Below, piece after piece: positions 51,284 to 62,503 of a DNA stretch of 64,000 nt (positions are counted from its first letter, which is position 1; every line of letters starts with the position of its first letter). Location: assembly GCA_029224185.1 (NCBI GenBank), contig CM055196.1, positions 15,426,009 to 15,490,008 on the forward strand, in the 5' to 3' direction. The position numbers were made by a program, and so were the translations under genes. A model generated the notes under the pieces. The model had not been told where the DNA came from. It saw only the letters and a list, made by a program, of their open reading frames with translations, and made no database searches. This DNA comes from Karalla daura. Lineage: Eukaryota > Chordata > Actinopteri > Chaetodontiformes > Leiognathidae.

Positions 51284-51692
51284 GTGAAAAATGTTGCAAA
51301 CATCGCTCTGGCATGGCTGGTTGTTTAATCACGGACACATTGTTTGGTTGCAGCTGCCTCTTTGGTCAAATCTGACAAGTTTTATTCCAAGTGTCCTTGA
51401 AAAGTACCACTGTGTACCGTGTTAACTGAGCTTCCCCCGTCTCTGGAACAAGGCAAACTTACCAGCACATCTCGACTTTTTAAAGGCAAACCTGCAACTC
51501 GGGCCTCTACCACCAGGCGGGGACAGAGACACTCATTCCAAGTCGATGACACTTTGGGCTCCGGCAGCTCAGCAACAGTGAGAAAGCAGCAGGGACAAAA
51601 ATAACTGCCCATTTCTGCAGAAACTGGATGATTAATGCGAGTAACATGACACTAAGAAAAACAGATTTCTCTATTCAGAAAACATGTAAAAG

Positions 51693-51698
51693 TTTATT
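51693..51698 (-). terminator. Poly(A) signal of the C15orf39-like gene
   Basis: A minus-strand AATAAA about 810 bases after the stop codon at 52514-52512. Between this and the distal arih1 signal lies only about 400 bases, so the two genes converge. Confidence 0.5.
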
Positions 51699-52421
51699 TA
51701 ACACAACCACAAAGAAAATGTTTTAACAATTCTATCTGCAGAAGTCAAAGGAACTTGTACAAAATTCAAATATATATATATGTATATATAAAAACATTTG
51801 AGGTGAAAGTCTTAAGGTTACCTGTGATTAAAGACAAAAAACGGACGTGCGGATGTCTCAGACTAGGGCTATTTATAAGAGCTCGAGCAGCTTAGTACAG
51901 AACTACATGAACGTCTGTGCACACACACAACAAAACAGCAAACCACAATCATCAGGGTAAAAAAAAACAAAACAAAAAGACACAACTGGCAATATTTCTG
52001 TAAACCTATTATAAACACGGTCCGCACTGCTCGACAGTGAAACCCTTGAAAAACGTCCTCATGTCTGCCGGTTCTTTGTTTTCATAGGAGGAAACAAAAA
52101 ACTGTACCTACCAGTCTTAAATTAGACGTTTGTGTTACGGTGACCTAGCCTCGTCGGCGTGTAAGATAAGAGCAATGCAATGCGAATAAAAACAAGTAGG
52201 GCTGTATTATTACTTCCTGTGTCAAATCACGGGATGTTGCCATCTTCCAGAATAGCCACAATCTGATGCCTGATCTAGCGATGGGTCATGAGGGCCGTCG
52301 AGGGACGTGACAGTGACTCCTAGCAGAACGTTTACCTGACCTCCACACACAAAACAAAGGTCCAGACCGGCGGTACTCCTGAGAGGGGACATCCAGGACT
52401 CATGAGGGGAAACAAAACAGA

Positions 52422-52444
52422 GGGGGGGGGGGGGGGGGGGGGGG
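52422..52444. repeat. G homopolymer run
   Basis: A 23-base G run in the 3'UTR of the C15orf39-like gene, where it appears as C in the mRNA. Its length is likely unstable or misassembled. Confidence 0.9.
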
Positions 52445-52511
52445 TGATGAAACAAACGCTGCATTCAGTGACCTGACCATAAAACAAAAAGTGCCACATG
52501 TACTGTCTGTG

Positions 52512-54041
52512 CTAGTCCTCTATCTTGAGCCAACCCTTCTTGTAATCTATCAGCAGCTCCAGGTAGTACATCCACTCGGGCTCGCTGTCATACCGCACCT
52601 CGAATATCGTCTTCAGAGGGTTGGCGTGAGCCTCGTGCACGCGCAGCACCTCGCCCCTGTACCACACCTCCGACTTGTCGTCCTCTTCGTACAGGTGGCG
52701 GATCCGCTTCCCCACCAGGTCCGGGTAGTAGAACCTCATGGCCCTCTGAGCCCTCTGCACGGCCGAGCGCAGCACCCAGCGCCTGCGGTGCTCGGCGCTG
52801 TGGCAGGCCGACAGGTACGGGCAGTATTTGATCTTCAGCAGCGACCTGTGGTTTCTTTTGGAGGCGCCGCTCAGGGGTCTCAAGGCTTGGGACAAGCCTC
52901 CGGTCCTCTGCCACCTGTGGGGCTTGGACCTGCGGGGAGGCTCCGGTTTGCCATCCGCTTCCCCCTCCCCGCCGGCCGTCTGCGAGGCGGGCGCGTCGGC
53001 GAGGGTCTCCAACACCGAGACGGCCTGGTAGCGGGCTTTCTTCCTGCTCAGGCCTTTGCTAAACATCCTCCTCAGTTTGAGGATCACCCCCGACGCTCCC
53101 GAGGCCTGGAGTCGGGAGCCGGAGGAAAGCTTCGCCTCCGGGTCGCTCGGAGAGGGAGGGAGGTCGGCCGAGGTCAGAGGGCACATCCACGACGTCTCGG
53201 GTGGAGTGAGTGGAGAGTCCGTCCTCTCGCGCCCTCCGCTCTCAGCCGCTTCAGGCCGACTCTGCGTTGTGCTGTCAGGCGTGTCCAGGCCCCGTCCGGC
53301 TGCCTCCGCCTCGTCCTCCGACAGGCTGCTGTCCAGGAACAGCCGCCTCGAGCTGCTCTTCACCCTGCTCTTCGTTCGGCTTCTGCTCGGGCCAGATTTT
53401 GCGTCCCGGTCCACCGGCCTCGACGAGGCCGACGAGGCGGCGGTGTCACGTAATGCAGGAGTTCTGCAGCTGTCCGGCTCCTCGCAACCCTCGTCTTTTT
53501 CCCTGATCGCAGGATCATCCGTGTCTAGTCCTGCAACACAGGCCACGGAGCCATTAGGAGGGAACACAACAGTAAGGTGCGTGACATCAAAATGAGATTC
53601 GTTAGAAATTGTGACAGTGAAGTGTTAAAAGAATTGATTCGGTAATCGGGGAAGTGTTAATGTTATTAAGTAAAGGCTGTTCCCGGATCAACATTTGACT
53701 TGATAATCCAGGGTCAACATTAGAAACCAGCCAGTCGGCAGCATTTTTGCATGCAGAGAAAGAACCTCTCATTTAGGAGGAAGCAAAACAAATGTGCATC
53801 ATTCACACATATGCAGTCTTTCCTTGGATTGTAACAACATTTTTGGCTGTGTCCAGCATTGAATCAAACCCCAATGGTTTGCCTGGAGAGGATCCAAAGC
53901 CAATACGAGTCCTCTGACATACATACAGGCTCTCATTGCCTACTTAATATAAAAGGTGATTGTTTTCGTGAATCTGAGAAGAAAACATTTGGTCCGTACC
54001 CATGAAGTCATACCATATTCAGATACTACAAGATTATTAAT

Positions 54042-54096
<55 letters not shown>

Positions 54097-57000
54097 CAGC
54101 AGCAGCCTTGGAAACAAGTTGCCTTTGCATCATCACCATTAATCCTAAAACATGCGTTTTTCACACCACTGTTCATGTGAAAAGTACTCTCACACACACA
54201 AAAAAAAACTAGTGTTCGTGTGAAAAATGTGTGTTGTAGGATTAGTGGTGATGTTCGCTTGGTCCACCTCCTAAGCCATGTGGGCTAATAGGCAACTTGT
54301 TGTCAAGGCTGCGGTTAATGTCAAATGAGTTGGTTATGATGTTGATCCTGGACAAACATGTTAGTGAATGATCCCGGACAACATTTACTTGGTGAAGACA
54401 GATTAAATGCATTAGATCATTAGATACACAAGGGAATTCCTGATGATTCCCACAAAGCAAGCCAGCGGCCACAGTTCAGTACCTCCCACCATGCAGGTAG
54501 ACAAATACCTCCAGGATGCGGAGAAACCATTCTATTAATATCAACAGACATCATGATCCTCCACCATGAAACGCCCTTTTAGCAGAAACGGAGCAGGAGG
54601 CTGGGAAACGAGTCAGCTGCTACGAGGAATCAGGCCATCGGCCCAGGATGAAACAGCAGTCAGGCGAGAGGAGGATGGAGCGAATGCTCTGATGCTGAAG
54701 TCAAGCGCTACCAAACCATGTGGACTGTTAACGGTGGCAGTGGTAAAACGGAAATTTGTTTAGGCCAAACTCAGTTATAGTTAAATAAAATGTGCCAAAT
54801 AAAATAAAAGCTGTTGAAGGCCACAAAGAAAGAAGCTTGATTGGCGATGTATACTTTAGTTATTGTCGACAAATCCCATAAAAAGGCCAAAACCAACAAT
54901 GAGTTGCTCTTTCCAACATCTTTTGCACATTCCAGTCCTTATTTCTCTCTGTGACAGGTCTCAATCACGGTTAAGCGAATGGACAATGATGAACCCTGTA
55001 TTGTGTTTGGAATCAACAGAGGAGAAGTTGGAAAATACTGAGGGGAAAAGATATGCGTTGGTGGTTTTGGCGATTTCATTTTGGAAATTGTGGACAGTGA
55101 CAAACGTAATCAGTCTTACTCAAGAAACCCACATTAGTATTGGTATTAGTGTTTAGCATGACGTCTATCAAATGAAACAGCATGCTGAAAGTGATTCTCT
55201 GAAAACATGCAGAAAGACGAGGACAGCTTTTATTTTATCCCCACATGGAGAAGTTTCCATGTTTTTCAGCAGGAGTGAAGTCAATTATGAAAGATAGAAA
55301 TAGGTTAGTAAAATAGGATAAAGTCTGTCTCCATCCCAAACTGTGAGTGAATCCCCCCGTGTGTTGCAGGCTGCCACTTCCTTCCTCTGCTAATGTGATC
55401 CAACAGACTGACTCACAATCCTTAAAATCTACAAATACAGCCAAACAGAAAGTTTACTCTAACCAGAAACAGCCCAGTGTAGCACCCTTGCCTCCAGCCA
55501 TCCAAAACAAGCAAAATGCAATCATGCAACTTTTTCTGAGTCAGCTGAAAGCAGAAGTGTCCCGATTTCTAATCAGCAAAAGAAGAGGAGTAGTGAGACT
55601 GACAAACAACATGAAATGATAAATATACCTGGACTCTCTTTTGGACATCAGTTGAGGTTGATTCTGTAAAATAAAATAAATGGGTTTGACGTTGGATCGT
55701 TATCGTTGTGAGTCGTTCATTACAAAAAAAAAAAAGGCCAATCGTGAAGGAGACTTAAAAGGAAAAGCATGACAGGAAAGGCATCACGCTTTTCCCGGTT
55801 TTACATTTCTAAGAGTCAGAGACAAATACGGAGAATGTTGGAAGTCACACCATCTACTAATTGGGGATTTCCTGAAATCTTCCAGGAGAAACAGGAAACA
55901 CTTTGTTATGGTGCACCGAGTGATCGACCGAGGGCGAGAATCTTTAAAAACAATCTGTGCAGCATTTCGCCCTCAAAAGACATACCTGACCGCTTCAAAA
56001 AAAAAAAAAGAAAAAAAGACAGACACCTCACTTCTTAAATGCCATTTTGTGCAATTCATTCTTTTTCTTTCCTGCTGCCTGTTTATACAGCGAGCTGACC
56101 AGTGGAGGAACTGAAGTAGAACATCTGAGAGGGCACCCGCTCGATGTGCACACACACACACGCCTAAAATAAATATTTAAATGAAGGTCTATTTTTTTAA
56201 TCTCCTGCCAACTATGTGTCAGTGACCTTAAAATAACTAGTTGCTTCCACCTGTAATTTGTCTGACTTGTCAACACCACAAAGGGACCAAAAACCATCTC
56301 GGATTTGCAATACACACACAGAAATGTTTTAAGAGGATTAAAATGAAGTGCAAGTGCACAACACTCAGTCGCCGAGATACACGTTCCCTCTCTTCCATGC
56401 CTCGCTGTACGTCACATCTACGTTTGATATCTCCGAAGCGGACGGGCACTCACCCAGATGTTTGCAGACACATGTGTAATACAAAAGGTTGATGGTGTCG
56501 GCGTAGACGTGGGGCAGGTGTTTGAGTGACATCAGCCTGCGGAGCCGGGAGGAGCACGCTCGCTTGTGCAGCTGGATGAGGATCTTCTCCTCGGACAGGG
56601 TGGTGGGACGCAGCTCCACCCGGTGCTCCTGCAGCACCTGGTCGATGAAGGTGCCCTGCACCATGGGAAACAGCAGCTCCTTCACCACCAGCATGGGGAG
56701 GAAGACGGCGCCCGTGCGCATGACGTGCGGGAAGGGACAGCGCTCCTGGCGCCTGTACTCCGTCAGCCGCTCCAGGAGCGCCTGGAGCGCCGTCCCGATC
56801 TCCTCCGTGACCCAGGCCTCCCTGGCCTTCGCCCCCAGCAGACACGACACCTTCTGGACTTTGGTGGTGGGAGATACCGGCTCGCTCAGGTCCAACTGAG
56901 ACAGCCAGGCTTTGAGCTGCTGCTCCGATGAGGCGGCCACAGACTTGGACACGAGCTTGTGGAGGGACTGGTGCAGCTCCAGGAAATGCTTTCGGACCGG

Positions 57001-59706
57001 CGCCTGGAGCTCCTGCTTCTGCAGACTTTCGGCCGCCGGCTGTGGAGGCGCAGGCGGTTTCTCCGGAGGCGCAACGGGCTTAGGCTGATTTGTGTTGCAT
57101 AGGATGAATTTGTAAGGGGGGAGTTTTAGACAGTGGGGAGGAATGTTTCTGAAATCGAGCCTGCGCTCGGGTGGCTGAGGTGGACTGACGGGCTGATACT
57201 GGGGAGTGACCGTCTGATCAGGCGGGGTGCACGTATCGCTCTGAGAGGAGGCGTTTGAATCTACAGTCGTTTCGCCAGGTCTGGACTCGTCCGAAACCTT
57301 GTCGTTTTCCGCCACCAAATGGAGTTTACTATCAAGTTCATCAGGTTCGTATTTCTTTATCACCAGCATGTGCTCGCAAGTGGGTGAAGCGGCCTCCTCG
57401 GGCTCCGTTTTGATTGCTGCCTCGCCGCAGTCCTTCGGACTAACAGGGAGCTCTGCACAACTGTCCGTGTTGTCTGGCGGATCTTCTTTTTCCACTTTAA
57501 TATTTTTGAGTTCAAAGGTTTCTGGAGCAGGCTTCGCTGTTGGACAGCGCTCAGAGATTTCTTTGGACACTTGGCAGACTGCAGGCCGCAGTTCATCCCA
57601 TTCTGGCCTTTTCTCTTTGATGTCTGTCTTGGTTTTGCCCTCAAAGTGCTCAGACGACTGGACGGGTTTGTAAGCTACTCTCCCCGGAAATAATACTCCA
57701 GAGGCCTGCAGGTATGTTTGGTACGGCGCCAGGCTGAAAACATTGTCAATTACTGGCATGGGAGGAGAGTCAGGTTTACTTCCTTCATGTCCCCCATCCA
57801 TATCTGTCTTCTGTCGCTTCTTCTTGTTTTCCATCTCACAATAATCCCTGTCCTCTTCTTTCACTCTGACTGAGGCAGAAGAGTGGGAAAAGCTTCTCTT
57901 CAGGCTCCCGTTAGGAACAATGTTGCCTGTACTGGACACATGACTATCAAGTATAGTCCCTGGCGCTACAGTGGGGGAATAAATTATTTTTCTCACATTT
58001 GTAGTATCCGGTGCAGCTGTGTGGGCTTGAACGGGCGACTGGGGAAGCAATGCAGTGGGTGAAATGAGAAGGCCTTTCGGCCATTTCTGGGAACGGACCT
58101 GGGCTTCACAGGAAGTGTAGTCCAGGGGCCTGTCCTTGCTCAGGCCAGCTGTGGGAGGAACAGGTCTGTCTCTGTACATGCTGGTAATCGTTGGTAAATA
58201 TCTGTTTACGTGTATGCTGGCTGCTGCCACGCCAGACTGGCTTGCTCGTCTGGCGGGACTGGTCTGGTCCAATCGGAGGAATGGTGATTTGCCATGAGGC
58301 TGGTTGACATGCAGTCTGGCACCGTGTGCGTCCTGCTGAAGGTGGTTCGAGGAGCCAATGGGACAGTCCATGTATTGGCTCGACAAGGGAACAGTCATGT
58401 GACTGGGGTGCAAGTCGGGCGAGGCATGTTGTCTTTTCAGCGGGGACCTGATTTGGCGTGCATCTAAGGGAAATCTAGGAACTGCGTAGCACGGATACTC
58501 AAAAGCTCGTATTAGGGCATGATGTGATAATTTATCACCGCTGACCAAAGGCAGGGGAATTTCACCTTGGCGAGACGGAGGCACCACGTAATGCTGCCGG
58601 GGGTTTGAGATTGTGTGTTTGAGAATAACGGGGACGTCCTCTCTGCGCTTACTGCCCATATCGTTGCACTGCGTCCTGTTTTCTACCTCCACATTTTCCT
58701 GGGGGTAGTAAAACACTGGGTGCTGTGGTAGCTGGCCATATTTGGACATGGGAGAATGTTCCTGATAAACCTCTGAGGTCACATGCTCATACGTGGGATG
58801 GGAGGGATATAAACTGGGGTAGCCTCTGGGGGAAGTCTGTAAACGCTGGCACTGCTCACTCAAGGGACCAAACAGTGCACGAGTCATGGGGGTGCAAGGG
58901 TAGCCGCCGTAGTTTGGCTCCATCATCGCAGGCAAAGTCCTGGCTCTCCCTTGGCTGTAAGCCTCCACAGGTATCCTCTTCAGGGTCTCTACGCTGGGCT
59001 CAAACTGCAGACCCCTCTGCTGCAGCAGAGCTTCCGGCGCTTTCCTGGGGACGGACGGCCTGTCGGCGTAGTGAGCCTCGCTTTGCATCCAGCTGTGCTC
59101 GTACACGGCGTTTGAAAGCCTCGGGGAGCCGTGCTCCACGCCGTATCTCTGTCCCATCACACAGCATAGCTCGTTACAGCAGGGGTTATGTCCATACATG
59201 GGTTTAGGAATGGCTAAGTAAACAGAGTTTTCAGATGGCGGGGATGAATTATCACCTCCGCTGTTTGGTCTTCTAATGGCCACCGACACAGCAGCTGTGG
59301 GACTGCTGATTTCTGGGCTCTTGGTGTATATCGTAAAGCCTTGTTTGACTGGGGCGTGGGGCAAAGAAGAAGAAGAAAGAGAATGGCCCTCCTCTGAGGA
59401 ATTGCTGTCCTGCCTGTAAATTACATGGTTTTGCCCCTCCATGCCTGAGAGGTGACTCACTGGACTTCTGCCGTCCAGCGGCGAAGCCTTTGAGTGGCTC
59501 CACGGAGGAGTGAACTGCGCCCTGTCTTTCCCTCTGCCGTCATAAGCAAAGTAGGACCCGCTATACTGCAGCGGCTGCTTGCCCAGGAGGTCAGACACGT
59601 TTTGTGCTTTCGACAGTCCTTTGGATGCGATGGTCCCGTCAAATAATGGCATCTTGTGTGGAAACGCCGCGTTAATGCGGCTCGGCATCGACTCGCTGCT
59701 CATCAT
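52512..59706 (-). CDS. c15orf39: C15orf39-like protein with C-terminal Spin/Ssty (Tudor-like) domain
   Basis: Two coding exons, 59706-56454 and 53530-52512, join in phase 1 (CATCTGG / GACTAG) to give 1,423 residues. The N-terminal 1,084 residues are low-complexity, Ser/Pro-rich and probably nuclear. They hold a basic NLS-like KKKRQK (628-633) and three sumoylation-type sites: VKEE (615-618), IKVE (736-739) and IKTE (765-768). The conserved block at about 987-1085 (CPFPHVMRTGAVFLP, VLQEHRVELRPTTLSEE) matches human C15orf39 from memory. The junction LGLDTDD parallels human LGDFDTE, supporting the splice. The last 68 residues (about 1356-1423), with LVGKRIRHLYEEDD, VWYRGEVLRV and FEVRYDSEPE, resemble one Spin/Ssty Tudor-like repeat. 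Such repeats in spindlins bind methylated histone tails. Function is unknown. The gene is tail-to-tail with arih1. Confidence 0.85.
53531..56453. other. Intron of the C15orf39-like gene
   Basis: A 2.9 kb intron with an (AC)n microsatellite at 54048-54094. I saw no exon that keeps phase 1 and resembles the family. Confidence 0.6.
54048..54094. repeat. (AC)n microsatellite
   Basis: About 23 AC units followed by a short CAG run. Confidence 0.95.
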
Positions 59707-62072
59707 GTTGTAACTTTGTTGTGGTGGTGCAACAATTTGGCTCCAAACCTGTAAAAAAAAAAAAAAATCAGATGCTGTGATTTGCTTTCAATCCAAGTTT
59801 GACTCAAATACTTTGAACTCGGAAACGAAACACATAATGGACATAATGTTAAGAGAACAATCAGCTTGAAGCACTTGAAGCCCTCAGTGGGTCTTGTGGC
59901 TCATCACATGTATGTCATAAAACATCAGCCGATGCACAGTGGTGGATGTGAGCAGCAGCAACGAGTGGCAAATAAGTTACGATCGAGGACAAGAATGAGA
60001 ACTATTTCCTACAGACAGCCAGTGTGACCTCTCTCACAGTGCAGCCCCTGGCGTTATTGGTTACGGTGGTGATGCAATGTCGAACTGTGGGCGACAAAAG
60101 AGCGGCGCTGACCTTGAGGCCTTATCTGCAAATATGCAACGCAGAACGGGATTCAGTTACTGTAACACTGTACTGGAGTCTGATTGGATCCAGCCCAGTT
60201 TTACGTGTCACTATCATTACAGCAGAGATTCATCTTTAAATTTGATCAAACCCGCTGATTATTGCCCTATACAAAATTAGATGGCCACAGCTTTAATAAA
60301 ATAAATGACACGAGCTCACCACGGGATCCGAGTGGTGTTAACACACAGATCACAGCATGTTTTCAGAGGTGCCTGGCATTTACCTCAACATCAGATGAGG
60401 GAAGAAAAAGCATCAAATGCGAGGACTCTAAATTGCCCCAAGGTATGAGTGTGAGTGACTGGTCCTATCCAAGCTGTATTCCTATGTTTGCTGGAGATGG
60501 GCACAGTTAGGTGTGTAAGCTCGTAGGTGGGTGGTTAGATGGAAATGTAGAAACATTTACTCAACCTTAGTATTCTCTACTGGTTGTAGCCTGACCTGGG
60601 TCTGTCCTCTATCTGATCTGTGTCTGCTGTCAACATCAAGAGGTCATGCTTCTGGGAACCGAGTTGTAAAATCTTCCTTGGCTCCTCGCTATCTGTTTTA
60701 TTGTACCCAAATGTTTTCACAGTTGTGGGTGGGATATGAGGAGAACAGGATAAAAAAAAGTGCTGAGGCCTCTTCCTCGAGGAAGCACACCTCTGCGGTC
60801 AGAGTGAGTTGCCTTCCTTCTTCCAGCCCTGCTTTTTGACTTTACCCCAGACAAATCAAGAAAAGTTACACAACAGAGGATACTGTCCAAATATCCCAAA
60901 TTATCTCTACATCTAGAGTGTAGTGATTTACTCAGCTGCACAGGAACATTATACAATTTTTACTTCTGTGCAGTCGTTTCAGCTTTTCACATTTCTGGTT
61001 GGAATCCAAATTGCAGTTTGTCGCCCTCAGTCCCTGTGCAATGTGCAATGTTATTAATGAAAAATGCAAATATTTCGCAGTCTGTCAACACTGTCACCCT
61101 GGAGGTGGAGGAGGAAGACTGGTGACCTCATCATGTGATGGTACATGACACAGCAAAAGAACAGAGTAAGGTGGGTTTTTTTTCTTCTTCTTCTTCTTTT
61201 ACAATCCTTTCCACTGAGGTCACAGTGCAACATGTGGAGCTTCACATCTGCCAGGGTGCGTTGCAACAGCTGCATCAGATCTACCATCTTTAAAAAGTAA
61301 AATAAAAATCATGACACCAAAAACATCACAGCACCTGTGAAGGTTTCGCTGTGGGTGGAGTCCTCGGCGTTCACTCTACAGACCCAGGCGGATGCTTATC
61401 ATCTCATCCTGTTGACACCTTTCAGGGTTTTTTTGTGCAACCAGCGAGGAGAGTAGATGCGGTTTTTGCGCACGGAGGAAACCGCGCAGAGGAGAGGAGG
61501 CACCCTATGCACGTGTGAGTGTGTGTGTGTATGTGTGTGTGGGTCTCTGTTTGGTTATGTCCATACTCCCAGATCTCTGCGCCCAGATCTGATGGGACAG
61601 CAAACCGTCCTAAACTGTCGCACCACGTGTGGAAAAGCACGTACAAAAAAGTTGCTCAATCCCTCTCTGAGCAGCTACACATCATTAAATAAAAATCTCT
61701 CCCTGGTGTCTGTGGGTCATGAAAAGTTCACATGACACCGCGGCAGGAAAGGGAAAACAACGCGGGTTTTCTCTAAAGAGGAACCAATAATAAAGACTTT
61801 CAATAAGGAACTTGAAATCCGTCTGTCTGCATATCTGTCTGTCTTGGCCGTTTGTTCTGCAAAATATTTGCTTATCGAGGCTTCCAGGGGCTTGTTTGTC
61901 CTGGCTGTGAGAAGATCCTGCGTCAATTAATCAAATGATATGAAAATGTTGGACGTGTCGGGGGCTCCAACTCAGCGCAACTTCATTTCCATGCACGCTG
62001 CAGCTGTCTTTTTTTTCTCCTTTCTCTCTTTTTCTTTTTTCTTTTGGATTGAGCATTGATTAGTTGTCTTAC
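59707..62072. other. 5' intron of the C15orf39-like gene
   Basis: The coding exon has an acceptor (TTTTTACAG) at 59749-59757, only 42 bases before the ATG, so the 5'UTR must continue upstream. The predicted intron is about 2.3 kb. A repeat fragment related to 26889-27210 lies near 60424-60455. Confidence 0.5.
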
Positions 62073-62210
62073 CCCGCGGTATTGGGAATCCACATAGACT
62101 CCATGAACTTCCTCTGAGTGCAGGAAAAAGTAATAAAAAGTGGAAACTCCCCTCTGTCCTTGTGGAGGTGCTGCTCGTCCGGATTCCACGCCGCTTGTGG
62201 AGAAGTTGCG
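62073..62210 (-). other. Predicted 5'UTR exon of the C15orf39-like gene, with upstream ORF
   Basis: Minus-strand ACCGCGGG followed by GTAAGAC at 62072-62066 is a strong donor in a locally CpG-rich stretch. Splicing to 59748 leaves an ATG (62104) whose 25-codon frame ends in a TGA overlapping the main start codon. The 5' end of the exon is not visible; the boundary given is a guess. Confidence 0.4.
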
Positions 62211-62229
62211 CCGAGGAAAAAGACAAAAG

Positions 62230-62290
62230 AGGAGGAGGAGGAGGAGGAGGAGGAGGAGGAGGAGGAGGAGGAGGAGGAGGAGGAGGAGGA
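62230..62290. repeat. (GGA)n trinucleotide repeat
   Basis: About 20 GGA units; the purine strand is +, opposite in sense to the adjacent C15orf39-like gene. It lies directly upstream of that gene's predicted first exon. Confidence 0.97.
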
Positions 62291-62458
62291 TGGTCTCTGA
62301 TCAATAGGCGGAGTCACACCCCGCGACTTTGTGCACAGGGACGTCTTCCCGCTGGCTGCTCTCCCTCACTTTTATTGGCTGTTTCCTGATGACCAGCAAC
62401 TTAGTCATGTTTTTATCCGCGCAGACACGTATCACGAGTTTGTGCCCGTATGTGTGTA

Positions 62459-62460
62459 TC

Positions 62461-62494
<34 letters not shown>

Positions 62495-62503
62495 CGCGTG
62501 TGT
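62459..62503. repeat. (TG)13(CG)6 alternating repeat
   Basis: A pure TG run passes directly into CG dinucleotides and back to TG. Such alternating purine-pyrimidine DNA readily adopts the Z form. Confidence 0.95.

Noticed and set aside
52491..53595. 320- and 179-residue plus-strand frames over the last exon of the C15orf39-like gene
   Set aside because: GC-rich antisense shadows with no known domain; the minus frame has splice logic and a Tudor-like domain.
62069..62317. Frames encoding poly-Pro, poly-Ser or poly-Glu near 62.2 kb
   Set aside because: Translations of the GGA repeat.
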